From the NCBI GenBank assembly GCA_021735105.1, contig JAIPHS010000003.1, positions 1 through 42,010 of the forward strand: a DNA stretch of 42,010 nucleotides, given 5' to 3'. The notes beneath the pieces were generated by a model. The model was not told the origin of the DNA. It saw only the letters and a list, made by a program, of their open reading frames with translations, and made no database searches. This stretch comes from Candidatus Omnitrophota bacterium. GTDB lineage: Bacteria > Omnitrophota > Gorgyraeia > Duberdicusellales > 4484-171. Both the position numbers and the translations under genes were made by a program. Positions 16,713 through 25,076 of this stretch are shown here, in pieces (the first letter of the stretch is position 1; the number at the start of each line of letters is the position of its first letter).

Positions 16713-17798
16713 TTAACGGGTTAGAATTAAACCGGTTATCCCGATGCTTAAGAAAAAAAGTGGAGCCAGCCAGGCTGAAAAAAACGGGAGGATTAATCCG
16801 GATTTTCCTAAGGCTATGCTTATTGAATCAGTTAATGAATATACCAGCGAAAAAATAAGCCCAATTCCAACGGCTGCAAAAGTAGCTTTTCTTTTTCTGA
16901 TTTCAAGAGCAATCGGTAAAGAGCCTATAATTAAGAATAGATGAGAAAAGGGGAAGGCGACTTTTTTATAAAAATCAATTTTTAAATTTTTTAATAGTTT
17001 TCCTGCAGTAACCTTCTCTAGGTTATTAATTTGTTTTCCTAATTTTACAAGCGGGGTAAATTCAATAAACATGCTTTTTTCAAAAGCTAGTTCTTCTGGT
17101 TTTTTTGGTAAAAAAATTGGGCTCTCTTCTATAACAATAGGGGCATTTTTGAGCCGCGTGGTATTTTCTAGAGTAAATTCTATTAGATTATAGCCTATCC
17201 ATTTTCCATCTAAATATTTTGCTGACTTGCAATGGGTTTTTTTTAAAAGATCGCCCTCTGTATTTTGTTCAAAAATTATAATATTTTTCATTTTTTTTTC
17301 TTTTGGCAAAAAAGTTTCAATAAAAAAAATAGATCTTTGTGAAATAAAAGCTAGATTTCTTATTTCAGATTCCTTAGTTTCTTTTTCAATATATTGTTTT
17401 TTAATATTTTGTGCTTTAGATTGTGATTGTATAAGTATTTTTTCTTGGAGAAAAAACACAAAACAGGAGATAAAAATTGCCAAAAAGATAGCCGGATAAG
17501 CTATCTTTAAGCTGCTTATTCCTGAGGTGCGAATGGTTATTAGCTCATTATTTTTGCCAAAGCTGCTGTAGGTATATAACACACTCATCAAAAGAGCCAG
17601 TGGGCTTACTCGTAAAATTATAAGCGGGAGAAGATAGGTATAATATTTAACAATAATAAGCAGCGGAGGGGTATTTTTTAATATATCCGAAAGACTAGAG
17701 AAGATATCTATTAATAGGTGTAATCCAGTAAATAAAAGAAGTATAAACAGATAAGAAAGAATAATATTTTTTAAAATATACTTATCTAAAATACGCAT
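16713..17798 (-). CDS. lptG: LPS export permease LptG-like (YjgQ)
   Basis: This 361-residue protein is one of the paired YjgP/YjgQ permeases of the LptB2FGC transporter, which extracts LPS from the inner membrane. It begins MRILDKYILKNIILSY, with hydrophobic segments near residues 10-35, 45-85 and 98-118, a periplasmic beta-jellyroll domain (about 125-260) and three further membrane helices at the C terminus. GKNNELITIRTSGISSLKI is the conserved coupling region. It overlaps the upstream lptF by 17 bases. Assignment as LptG rather than LptF follows gene order and similarity by eye and could be reversed. The gene converges with alr. Confidence 0.8.
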   Translation of the reverse strand: MRILDKYILKNIILSYLFILLLFTGLHLLIDIFSSLSDILKNTPPLLIIVKYYTYLLPLIILRVSPLALLMSVLYTYSSFGKNNELITIRTSGISSLKIAYPAIFLAIFISCFVFFLQEKILIQSQSKAQNIKKQYIEKETKESEIRNLAFISQRSIFFIETFLPKEKKMKNIIIFEQNTEGDLLKKTHCKSAKYLDGKWIGYNLIEFTLENTTRLKNAPIVIEESPIFLPKKPEELAFEKSMFIEFTPLVKLGKQINNLEKVTAGKLLKNLKIDFYKKVAFPFSHLFLIIGSLPIALEIRKRKATFAAVGIGLIFSLVYSLTDSISIALGKSGLILPFFSAWLAPLFFLSIGITGLILTR

Positions 17799-18891
17799 AT
17801 TTATAGAAGAGGAAGATGCCGATTAAAATTATTATTATGTTAGGCAGCCACATGGCTAGAGGAGGAGGCAGCATATGATATTCAGTTAAAGTTTCACCAA
17901 GGAGAAAGAGAAGATAGTAAATACCTGCAGTTACAGCTGCAATTATGAAGTTTATTGATTTTTCCCTATGTTTTATAGTCATTGAAACTCCAAATCCTAA
18001 GATTACAAATGCGATTGGAGCAAAAGAAAAGCTTATTCTACGGTGGAATTCAGATAAAATTTCTGCTGGTATGTTTGATTTTACCTTTCTGTGAGTTTTT
18101 TTCTTAAAACTGTTTATCTTCTTCTGCAATTCTTCCAGGCGCATATCTTTAGGCTTTTTTTGAACTATCTCTCTTTTTTCTTTCTGTATTGGTAAATCCA
18201 TAAAAAATCGCCTGAAATTTAATCGATATGGGCCGGTTTCGCTATCAGGGTTGGATATGTCACGAAAACCTTGTTCCAGTTTTATTTTTAATATGTTTTT
18301 ATCAACAATAAATTTGCCTCTTTTTGCAAAAGTTATTTCAGTTATATCCTCCTTTTTATCTGTTTTATATATGTAGACATTTTTTAAATCTTGGTTATTT
18401 TTATCAGTTACATATAAGATGTGGTTTTCAAATTCATCTAAGAAAACCCCGGGTTCTATTAGGGCGGGTAAATTTTTAGAATAAGTGGTTTTTAATTGAG
18501 TGTGATAACGAAAATTAGTGTCTGGAATAACTTTACTTTTTAAAAAAAGTAAGAAAAGAGAAAAAATAAAAGCAATTAACAGAAATATTGAAAAAATCTT
18601 AATAGTTGATATTCCGGAACTTTGTATAGCTATCAATTCATTATCTACGACCAGTCTTCCTATGGTTAATAAAAGTGCAAATAAAAAAGCTAGGGGGATA
18701 GTGTATTCTGAAATTCTAGGGGCTATAAAGTAAAAAACATTTAATGCAGATAAAACCGGGATGCCTTTGTTGATTATCATATCTGTTATTTTGTAGAGGC
18801 TGCCTCCTAAGAAAAAGATATTTACTGTTAAAAATGAAAACAGAAAAACTGTTAAGAATTCTTTTAGGATATAGGTTCGTAATATTCGCAT
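17782..18891 (-). CDS. lptF: LPS export permease LptF-like (YjgP)
   Basis: This 369-residue permease has the same architecture as its neighbour: MRILRTYILKEFLTVFLFSF at the start, membrane segments in the first 120 residues, a periplasmic domain (about 125-275, including EPGVFLDEF) and C-terminal helices. DNELIAIQSSGISTIKI is the conserved cytoplasmic coupling segment. With LptG it forms the transmembrane core of the LPS exporter, and its presence is direct evidence for an LPS-bearing outer membrane. It begins 5 bases after comF and overlaps lptG by 17 bases, so the three genes form one minus-strand operon. The LptB ATPase and the LptA/C/D proteins are not in this window. Confidence 0.82.
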   Translation of the reverse strand: MRILRTYILKEFLTVFLFSFLTVNIFFLGGSLYKITDMIINKGIPVLSALNVFYFIAPRISEYTIPLAFLFALLLTIGRLVVDNELIAIQSSGISTIKIFSIFLLIAFIFSLFLLFLKSKVIPDTNFRYHTQLKTTYSKNLPALIEPGVFLDEFENHILYVTDKNNQDLKNVYIYKTDKKEDITEITFAKRGKFIVDKNILKIKLEQGFRDISNPDSETGPYRLNFRRFFMDLPIQKEKREIVQKKPKDMRLEELQKKINSFKKKTHRKVKSNIPAEILSEFHRRISFSFAPIAFVILGFGVSMTIKHREKSINFIIAAVTAGIYYLLFLLGETLTEYHMLPPPLAMWLPNIIIILIGIFLFYKYAYFR

Positions 18892-18896
18892 TTTTT

Positions 18897-19577
18897 TTAA
18901 TTTTTTAAAGCTTTAGCTAAAGTAATTATAAAGATTTTATCTACACCTTTTTCTTTTAAAGACTGCCAACATGTTGAAATTGTAGCTCCGGTTGTAAAGA
19001 CATCATCAATCAATAAAATATTTTTATCTGTAAAGTTTTCTTTTACTATAAATTTTCCTTTGACGTTTTCTTGCCGTTTTTTTGAGGAAAGCTTAGTCTG
19101 GGAATCTTTAACATATTTTGAAGTTATTATATCATTTTTTAGAGGTAATTGAAAATATTTTGCTATTTGTTTAGCTAATAGTTCTGCTTGGTTGTAACCT
19201 CGTATTTTCATTTTATACGGGTGTAGGGGCACCGGGACAATAAAATCATAATTTTGTGGTTTAAATTTAGTGATTTTGAGTTGTTTGACTATGAAACGAG
19301 ATAGAAAATCAGCCAAATAGTCGCAATGTTTATACTTAAAAGAATATATTAAATTTTTAATTGGATTTTTATAATTACAACTACTAAGTGCTGTTATTGG
19401 TTTTTCATAAATGTTATTATTTGTTTTTATTTGGCTATAACAAAAAGGAGGCCTAAGAACCTTTATTTGTTTTTTACAGGAAAGGCAGAGATAGTTTTTA
19501 GTTGTTTTTTTTCCGCAATTTAAACAGATTGGTGGAAAAAATGTGTTTTTTAGGGCATTGATTGGTTTTTTAAGCAT
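18897..19577 (-). CDS. comF: ComF-family phosphoribosyltransferase-like protein
   Basis: The product has 226 residues. The N terminus carries a four-Cys zinc ribbon (CLNCGKK and CLSCKK), followed by the ComF-type phosphoribosyltransferase fold, with VPVPLHPYKMKIRGYNQAELLA, DSQTKLSSKKRQENVKGKF and the PRPP-binding motif ILLIDDVFTTGATI. ComF proteins are required for DNA uptake in naturally competent bacteria, where they assist transport or processing of single-stranded DNA; a similar role here is inference because no other competence gene is present. It is the first gene of the minus-strand operon with lptF and lptG. A TATAAT-like -10 on the minus strand lies at 19604-19609, without a good -35. 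Confidence 0.88.
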   Translation of the reverse strand: MLKKPINALKNTFFPPICLNCGKKTTKNYLCLSCKKQIKVLRPPFCYSQIKTNNNIYEKPITALSSCNYKNPIKNLIYSFKYKHCDYLADFLSRFIVKQLKITKFKPQNYDFIVPVPLHPYKMKIRGYNQAELLAKQIAKYFQLPLKNDIITSKYVKDSQTKLSSKKRQENVKGKFIVKENFTDKNILLIDDVFTTGATISTCWQSLKEKGVDKIFIITLAKALKN

Positions 19578-19664
19578 AAAATTATTGTATTTGCTTCTTT
19601 GTAATTATACAAGAGAAAATTAACAGAAAGCGGCCCTTAACCTTTTTTTATCTTCATTATATAG

Positions 19665-19670
19665 TATAAT
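19665..19670 (+). promoter_or_regulatory. Probable -10 box of the RluA-type gene
   Basis: TATAAT at 19665-19670 lies in the 163-base divergent region between comF and the pseudouridine synthase gene. The -35 is poor. The predicted leader of about 65 bases contains a small inverted repeat (TGAAAG/CTTTCA, 19693-19712). A second TATAAT on the opposite strand (19604-19609) would serve comF. Confidence 0.4.
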
Positions 19671-19740
19671 AACAACCACTAAAACATATAAGTGAAAGTC
19701 AATATGCTTTCAACTATTATTTTAATCTTACTTATTTCTT

Positions 19741-20388
19741 ATGAATAACGTTTTTAATATCATATTTGATGATGAATATTTTTTGGTTATAAATAAAATA
19801 GCCAGGATAGTAGTACAGCCGAGCCCAAAAAAAGAAAAGCAAACTTTAACCTCTTTAGTTGAAAAACACCTAAAAGAAAAGTTATATATTTGCCATCGCC
19901 TTGATAAAGATACTCAGGGTTTGATAATTTATGCTAGATCTAAAAAAGTGTATAAAAATATTACCGATCAATTTCGAAAAAGAAAAATCATTAAAAAATA
20001 TTTTGCCTTAACAGAAGGAAACTTTAAAAGAGATAAAGGATTGTTTAAGGGTTCAGTCCTTGATACTGTAGGCAGAAAGTTTAATGAAAAACCAAAAAGC
20101 AGTGAAACTTCTTATAAGGTCATAAAAAAAGGTAGAGGCTTTGACTTGATTGAACTTTCTCCGAAAACTGGAAGGACCAATCAAATAAGAATTCATCTGG
20201 CTAAAGCCGGGCATCCAATTTTAGGGGAGAGAAAATATGCTTTTCGCCGCGATTTTGTGATAAAATTTAATAAATTAGCTCTTTATGCTTATTTTATTCA
20301 ACTTAGGCACCCGATAAGCAAAGAAAAGATTGTGGTAAAGATAGATAGGCCAGAATATATGAATGAATTTATAAAAAAAGTAAGCTAA
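19741..20388 (+). CDS. RluA-family pseudouridine synthase
   Basis: This 215-residue enzyme isomerises uridine to pseudouridine in rRNA or tRNA. The catalytic motif is CHRLDKDTQGLIIYA with the active-site Asp, preceded by IIFDDEYFLVINKIARIVVQPSP and followed by TGRTNQIRIHLAKAGHPILGE, all standard for RluA/RluC/RluD proteins. It has no N-terminal S4 RNA-binding domain, and at 215 residues it is a short form like RluA, so the target position cannot be named. No Shine-Dalgarno is visible before the ATG. It lies 3 bases upstream of the DUF192 gene and is transcribed divergently from comF. Confidence 0.88.
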   Translation: MNNVFNIIFDDEYFLVINKIARIVVQPSPKKEKQTLTSLVEKHLKEKLYICHRLDKDTQGLIIYARSKKVYKNITDQFRKRKIIKKYFALTEGNFKRDKGLFKGSVLDTVGRKFNEKPKSSETSYKVIKKGRGFDLIELSPKTGRTNQIRIHLAKAGHPILGERKYAFRRDFVIKFNKLALYAYFIQLRHPISKEKIVVKIDRPEYMNEFIKKVS

Positions 20389-20391
20389 AAA

Positions 20392-20745
20392 ATGTTCTAT
20401 AAGATAGTAAACAAAACTAAAGATGTAGAAATAGTTTCTTCTGCTAAAGTTGCTTCCGGATTTTTTCAACGCTTATTTGGGTTAATGTTTCGAAATAATA
20501 TAAAGGATGATCAAGCTCTTATTTTTTATCAGGCCCCTTCAATACATACTTTTTTTATGCGTTTTCTTCTAGATATTGTTTTTTTAGATAAAAAGATGAA
20601 GGTTAAAAAGTTAGTTTATGGTTTAGGGCCTTGGCGGCTTGTTTTTTGTTGGGGGGCGCATATTACTATCGAGTTACCTTCAGAAAAGATTAGTCAAATC
20701 AAAGTTGAAATAGGTGACAAAATCGAAATAAGGTCTCAATCTTAA
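20392..20745 (+). CDS. DUF192 family protein
   Basis: This 117-residue small beta-rich protein belongs to the DUF192 family, identified by GLMFR, IHTFFMRFLLDIVFLD and the C-terminal GDKIEI. Family members are widespread in bacteria and archaea, often exported, and have no established biochemical function. Here there is no signal peptide. It starts 3 bases after the pseudouridine synthase and ends about 50 bases before argC, whose promoter lies in that gap. Confidence 0.85.
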   Translation: MFYKIVNKTKDVEIVSSAKVASGFFQRLFGLMFRNNIKDDQALIFYQAPSIHTFFMRFLLDIVFLDKKMKVKKLVYGLGPWRLVFCWGAHITIELPSEKISQIKVEIGDKIEIRSQS

Positions 20746-20762
20746 CCTTAATCTAAATTGTA

Positions 20763-20791
20763 TTGACTGGATAAGGTTTTTCGTTTATTAT
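20763..20791 (+). promoter_or_regulatory. Promoter of the arginine-lysine operon, predicted leaderless
   Basis: TTGACT at 20763-20768 and TATTAT at 20786-20791 are 17 bases apart. The argC ATG begins 7 bases after the -10, at the expected transcription start, with no Shine-Dalgarno. No ArgR-box-like palindrome is seen in the 53-base gap. Confidence 0.72.
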
Positions 20792-20798
20792 AACTGGT

Positions 20799-21818
20799 AT
20801 GATTAAAGTAGGAATTTTAGGGGCTACAGGCTTTACCGGGGAAAAATTAGTTGAGATTTTATTATCACATCCAGAAGTCAAAGTTACCTACATTGCTTCT
20901 CGCACTAAAGAACCGGTATTATATTCTGAAATTTTTCCCAAGTTTTATAAAAAAACTTCAATAAAATGCCAGCCGCTTAATATAAAAGAGGCAATAGATT
21001 CTTGTGATCTTTTATTTTTATCATTACCGCATACTGTTTCAATGCAGTTTGTCCCTAAAATTTTAAAAAAAGGTAAAAAAGTAATAGATCTTTCGGCTGA
21101 TTATCGCTTCAAAAAAGCTGCGGCCTATAAAAGCCTTTATGAAAAGGAACATCAGGATAAAAAGAACCTAAAAAAATCAGTTTATGGTTTACCTGAGCTA
21201 TTTAAAGAAGAGATAAAAAAAGCGCAATTAATAGCAAATCCTGGATGTTACCCAACTTCAATAATTCTTGCTCTATATCCCTTATTATCTGAAAAGTTAG
21301 TTAAAGGTAAAATCGTAATTGATTCGAAATCGGCGATTACCGGGGCAGGCCGGAAAGCATCTATTGATTATCACTATTCTGATCTGGCTAATAATTTTTG
21401 GGCTTATAAACCCTTCGTTCATCAGCATCAGCCTGAAGTAGCAGAAATCTTAGGCCAAAATCTAATAAAATCTTTAACTTTTTCTTTTCTTCCTCAAGTA
21501 GCTAGTTTTGAAGCTGGTATTTATTCTACAATTCATCTTTCTTTTAAGAAAAAAATTAATAAAAATATATTGGACAAAATCTATAATAAGTACTACCAAA
21601 GTTATCCTTTTATCCGGCTTGGCACTAAAATTCCTAAATTAAAAGATGTGGTGGGAACAAATTTTTGTGATATAGGATTTGCTGTAGATAAAAAAGGCCA
21701 AAATGCGGTAGTAATTTCCGCTATTGATAATTTAGTTAAAGGAGCGGCTGGCCAAGCAATTCAAAATATGAATTTGATGTTTGGCTTTAAAGAAACAACC
21801 GGGTTTCTTTCTTTATAG
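20799..21818 (+). CDS. argC: N-acetyl-gamma-glutamyl-phosphate reductase
   Basis: ArgC reduces N-acetylglutamyl phosphate to the semialdehyde with NADPH, the third step from glutamate to ornithine. The 339-residue protein begins with the Rossmann motif VGILGATGFTGEKLVEIL, has the SADYRFK segment and the catalytic Cys in IANPGCYPTSIIL, and shows KSAITGAGRKAS and the FLPQVASFEAGIYSTI region. It is the first gene of a seven-gene arginine set and is followed 17 bases later by argJ. The mRNA probably begins at its ATG, so it would be translated as a leaderless message. Confidence 0.95.
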   Translation: MIKVGILGATGFTGEKLVEILLSHPEVKVTYIASRTKEPVLYSEIFPKFYKKTSIKCQPLNIKEAIDSCDLLFLSLPHTVSMQFVPKILKKGKKVIDLSADYRFKKAAAYKSLYEKEHQDKKNLKKSVYGLPELFKEEIKKAQLIANPGCYPTSIILALYPLLSEKLVKGKIVIDSKSAITGAGRKASIDYHYSDLANNFWAYKPFVHQHQPEVAEILGQNLIKSLTFSFLPQVASFEAGIYSTIHLSFKKKINKNILDKIYNKYYQSYPFIRLGTKIPKLKDVVGTNFCDIGFAVDKKGQNAVVISAIDNLVKGAAGQAIQNMNLMFGFKETTGFLSL

Positions 21819-21835
21819 GTGAAAGAGTTAAAAAA

Positions 21836-22939
21836 ATGAAAAATAATAAATTGCCTCAAGGGTTTTTAGCCAGCGGCTTAAAGTGTGGAATCAAAAATAA
21901 TGATTACGACCTAGGTTTGATTCAATTTAAACAACCTTATCGGGTAGTGGGTTTTTTTACTAGCAATTTGAATGTTTCTTACTCTGTTTCTTTGTCACGG
22001 AAAAATATTAAAAATCCTATTTTTGCTATTTTAGTAAATAGCGGTAATGCTAATTGTTTTTCTCATAATAGAGGTTATCAAGACACAGAAGATATAGTAA
22101 AAGAACTTGCCAAAAAATTAGATATAGGCAAAGAAAATGTTTTGATTGCTTCGACTGGAATTATTGCAAAAAAGCTGCCAAAGTCTAAAATAACAAAGAA
22201 TATCCCTAAGCTTATAAAAGATCTAGAAAATAGCCCGAAGAAGTTTGCAAAAAGTATTTTAACTACAGACAGCTGTACTAAAGTTATTTCTAAAACTATT
22301 AGCTTTGGCAAAAAGAAGGTAAAAATTACAGGGATTGTTAAAGGCTCTGGTATGATAAAGCCGAATCTAGCTACTATGTTGGCTTTTGTTTTAATGGATG
22401 CTGATATCAACCTAGGTATTTTGCGAAAAAATGCAAAAGAGGCTGTAGAAAAAAGTTTTAATTCAATCAATATAGATGCAGCTGAGAGTACTAATGATTC
22501 ATTGTTTTTGGTATCAAGTAAAAAAGTACCTTTAACTAAAAAAGAAGAGAAGAGATTTTTTCTTGAATTTCAAAATATAATGGTTGATCTTGCTAAATTG
22601 ATCGTAAAAGATGCTGAAGGAGCGACGAAATTTGTTCAATTAGACCTAAAGGGAGCAAAAACCGTAAAAGAAGCTAAGCGGTTAGCTGAAAAAATAGCAG
22701 GTTATGTTTTATTTAAAGCCGCACTTTATGGTAGTAATCCTAATATCGGCAGGATTATTGCTGTTTTAGGCCAGGAAAAAATTAAATTAAACAAAAACGA
22801 CTTAAAGCTAAAGTTCAACTCTTTTGCTAAAAAAAATATTAATATTGCGATAAATCTAAAACGGGGTAGATATAGTTGGAGGGTTTATACTTGTGATTTA
22901 AGCCCAGAATATATTAAAATAAACGCCGAATATAATTAA
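21836..22939 (+). CDS. argJ: Glutamate N-acetyltransferase/ornithine acetyltransferase
   Basis: ArgJ moves the acetyl group from N-acetylornithine back to glutamate, making the arginine pathway cyclic, and in bifunctional forms it also uses acetyl-CoA. The protein has 367 residues and is autocleaved at a Thr nucleophile, seen in KPNLATMLAFVLMDADI. ILVNSGNANC, IASTGII, DAAESTNDS and AALYGSNPNIGRI are further signatures. Because argA is absent from the operon, a bifunctional enzyme is plausible but not shown by sequence alone. A modest Shine-Dalgarno (AGGTGA) precedes the ATG. argB follows within 11 bases. Confidence 0.94.
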   Translation: MKNNKLPQGFLASGLKCGIKNNDYDLGLIQFKQPYRVVGFFTSNLNVSYSVSLSRKNIKNPIFAILVNSGNANCFSHNRGYQDTEDIVKELAKKLDIGKENVLIASTGIIAKKLPKSKITKNIPKLIKDLENSPKKFAKSILTTDSCTKVISKTISFGKKKVKITGIVKGSGMIKPNLATMLAFVLMDADINLGILRKNAKEAVEKSFNSINIDAAESTNDSLFLVSSKKVPLTKKEEKRFFLEFQNIMVDLAKLIVKDAEGATKFVQLDLKGAKTVKEAKRLAEKIAGYVLFKAALYGSNPNIGRIIAVLGQEKIKLNKNDLKLKFNSFAKKNINIAINLKRGRYSWRVYTCDLSPEYIKINAEYN

Positions 22940-22950
22940 TTTTGATAAAT

Positions 22951-23799
22951 ATGGAAGAAGCAATAAAAAAAGCAGATATTTTAATTGAAGCCTTACCTTA
23001 TATTAAAGAATTTCATAAAAAAATTTTTGTTATAAAATATGGTGGCTCTATTTTAGGAGAAAAAAGAATCCGTAAATCTGTGCTTGAAGATATAGCTTTT
23101 TTGAAATTTGCTGGAATTAGGCCGGTTATTATTCACGGTGGAGGGCCTAATATTACCGAAAAATTAAAGCAAAGCAGCATTGAGACAGATTTTTTTCAAG
23201 GCATGAGAGTCACTGACAAAAAGACATTAAAGGTAGTAGAAGAAGAATTAAATAAGTTAAACGGCCTAATAGCCAAAGAAATAGAATTACATTCAGTAAA
23301 GGCGAAAAAGTTTTTAAAAGAAGATAAACTGCTTAAAGTAAATAAAAAAGAGGCGGATATTGATTTAGGTTATGTAGGACGGGTGGTTGATTTTGATAAA
23401 AATATTCTCAAAAAAACTACAGTAGATAGTATTCCGGTGATTTGTCCGATGGGTGTTTCGGAAAACGGGAAAGCTTTTAATATCAATGCTGATGAAGTGG
23501 CTTGTTTTTTGGCTTCAAAGCTTTCTGCGGAAAAACTAGTCATATTAACAGATGTATTGGGAGTTATGCGGGATGCAAAAGATGAAAATTCTTTAATTTC
23601 AACGATTACTTTATCTCAAATTGAAAACCTTATTAAAGAAAAGATAGTGTCTAAAGGAATGATACCTAAAATTAGAGCAGCAGCTTCTGCTGTTAGGTCT
23701 GGAGTAAGAAAGGCTCATATTGTTGACGCAAAAATACCGCATGCGTTGTTACTTGAAATTTTTACCGACCGAGGTATATCTACAGAAATAGTCAAGTAG
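22951..23799 (+). CDS. argB: Acetylglutamate kinase, arginine-sensitive type
   Basis: ArgB phosphorylates N-acetylglutamate. The 282-residue protein has the glycine-rich motifs VIKYGGSILG and VIIHGGGPNITEKL and the C-terminal kinase features (ILTDVLGVM, KGMIPKIRAA). The N terminus, with ADILIEALPYIKEFHKK, matches the N-helix found only in acetylglutamate kinases that are feedback-inhibited by arginine, which form ring hexamers; the C-terminal HALLLEIFTDRGISTEI also fits the arginine site. Control of the cyclic pathway at this step is therefore likely. The ATG at 22951 is chosen over a TTG at 22942. A 74-base gap with an unusual GC-rich repeat separates it from argD. Confidence 0.94.
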   Translation: MEEAIKKADILIEALPYIKEFHKKIFVIKYGGSILGEKRIRKSVLEDIAFLKFAGIRPVIIHGGGPNITEKLKQSSIETDFFQGMRVTDKKTLKVVEEELNKLNGLIAKEIELHSVKAKKFLKEDKLLKVNKKEADIDLGYVGRVVDFDKNILKKTTVDSIPVICPMGVSENGKAFNINADEVACFLASKLSAEKLVILTDVLGVMRDAKDENSLISTITLSQIENLIKEKIVSKGMIPKIRAAASAVRSGVRKAHIVDAKIPHALLLEIFTDRGISTEIVK

Positions 23800-23810
23800 G
23801 GCTAAAGAAT

Positions 23811-23865
23811 AAAGCGAAGCGAACGAAGTGAGCGGAGTCCTGAGCGACCGAAGGGAGTCGAAGGA
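23811..23865 (+). repeat. GC-rich intergenic element between argB and argD
   Basis: This 55-base element is clearly more GC-rich than its AT-rich surroundings (32 of 55 bases). It contains internal GCGAA-type subrepeats and two GGAGTC copies, and it ends GTCGAAGGA. The terminal AAGGA (23861-23865) lies 8 bases before the argD ATG and acts as its Shine-Dalgarno. It resembles dispersed intergenic repeats of the CCTGAGCG...GTCGAAGG kind that I recall from environmental genomes. Only one copy is seen here. Confidence 0.6.
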
Positions 23866-23873
23866 ATTAAAAA

Positions 23874-25076
23874 ATGGATATCAAAAGTTTATACAAAAAA
23901 TATAGCCTAAACATTTATAACCGATATGGGCCGGTTTTTGTAAAAGGTAGCGGTAGTTGGTTAGAAGATTCTAAGGGCAGGCGTTATTTGGATTTATTCC
24001 CTGGTTGGGGTGTATCTATTTTAGGCCATTGCCACCGGCGTTTGGTAAAAGTTATTAATGAGCAAGCTAGTAAGTTAATCCATTTACCTAATAATTTATT
24101 TTCTTGTCAACAGGCTTTATTGGCAAAAAAAATTAGCCAACTTAGCTTTAGTTCTAAGGTGTTTTTTGCTAATTCAGGAGCTGAAGCTGTTGAAGCGGCA
24201 ATTAAGTTTTCACGTCTTTGGCGGCCAGGTTGTAACCAAATAATAGTTATGAAAAATTCTTTCCACGGGAGAACTATGGGGGCGCTTTCAGCAACCGGGC
24301 AAAAAAAATATAAAAAATATTTTAGGCCATTGATTTCTGGTTTTAAACAAGTTAAATTTAATGATTTCGATCATTTTAAAAATAAAATTACTTCAAAAAC
24401 TTCAGCTGTAATCTTGGAATTAATTCAAGGCGAAGGCGGGGTCAATGTGGCAAATAAGGATTATGTGGAAAGAATAGCAAAATTTTGCCAGGCTAATAAG
24501 ATACTGTTGATTATCGATGAAGTCCAAACAGGTATGGGTAGAACCGGCAAAATGTTTTGTTATCAGCATTATAGTTTAAAGCCGGATATTTTAATTTTAT
24601 CTAAAGGGCTAGGGGCAGGAGTTCCGATTTCAGCTATAGTTGTTAAAAAAAGAATCGCTGATATAATAAAACCTGGCATGCATGCTTCAACTTTTGGCGG
24701 CTCTCCTTTTGTGACTAGAGTTGCCAGGGAAGTTTTTGATATTATAAAAGAAGAAAATATTTTAAATAATGTAGAAAAGCAGCAAAAATTTCTAAAAAAA
24801 TCATTATTAAAATTAAAAGAAAGATTCTCTATAATAAAAAAAGTAAGAGGTATGGGCCTTATGCAAGCCATTGAATGCAATAGGCCAACTGCGCCGGTTT
24901 TTAAAGCAGCATTGAAAAAAAAGCTAATTATAAATTCAACTCATGAAAATGTTGTAAGAATCATGCCGGCTTTAAATGTGAAAAAAACAGAGCTTAATCA
25001 AGGTATTGTTATATTAACAGATATTTTTAAATCTTTAGAAAAACGACAAAAAAATAATTATAAGCAATATGGCTAA
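23874..25076 (+). CDS. argD: Acetylornithine aminotransferase
   Basis: ArgD is a class III PLP aminotransferase that makes N-acetylornithine from the semialdehyde. The 400-residue protein shows the class III pattern: NSGAEAVEAAIKFSR, SFHGRTMGALSATGQ, LLIIDEVQTGMGRTGKMF and the PLP Lys in ILSKGLGAGVPISAIV. In many bacteria ArgD also serves as the succinyl-DAP aminotransferase, but the downstream dapL makes that role unnecessary here. Its Shine-Dalgarno comes from the GC-rich element just upstream. It overlaps argF by 8 bases. Confidence 0.94.
   Translation: MDIKSLYKKYSLNIYNRYGPVFVKGSGSWLEDSKGRRYLDLFPGWGVSILGHCHRRLVKVINEQASKLIHLPNNLFSCQQALLAKKISQLSFSSKVFFANSGAEAVEAAIKFSRLWRPGCNQIIVMKNSFHGRTMGALSATGQKKYKKYFRPLISGFKQVKFNDFDHFKNKITSKTSAVILELIQGEGGVNVANKDYVERIAKFCQANKILLIIDEVQTGMGRTGKMFCYQHYSLKPDILILSKGLGAGVPISAIVVKKRIADIIKPGMHASTFGGSPFVTRVAREVFDIIKEENILNNVEKQQKFLKKSLLKLKERFSIIKKVRGMGLMQAIECNRPTAPVFKAALKKKLIINSTHENVVRIMPALNVKKTELNQGIVILTDIFKSLEKRQKNNYKQYG

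Noticed and set aside
19704..19748. Fourteen-codon hydrophobic upstream frame (MLSTIILILLISYE) overlapping the start of the pseudouridine synthase
   Set aside because: It has no good Shine-Dalgarno, a low-complexity composition expected from T-rich DNA, and no known leader-peptide logic for this gene.
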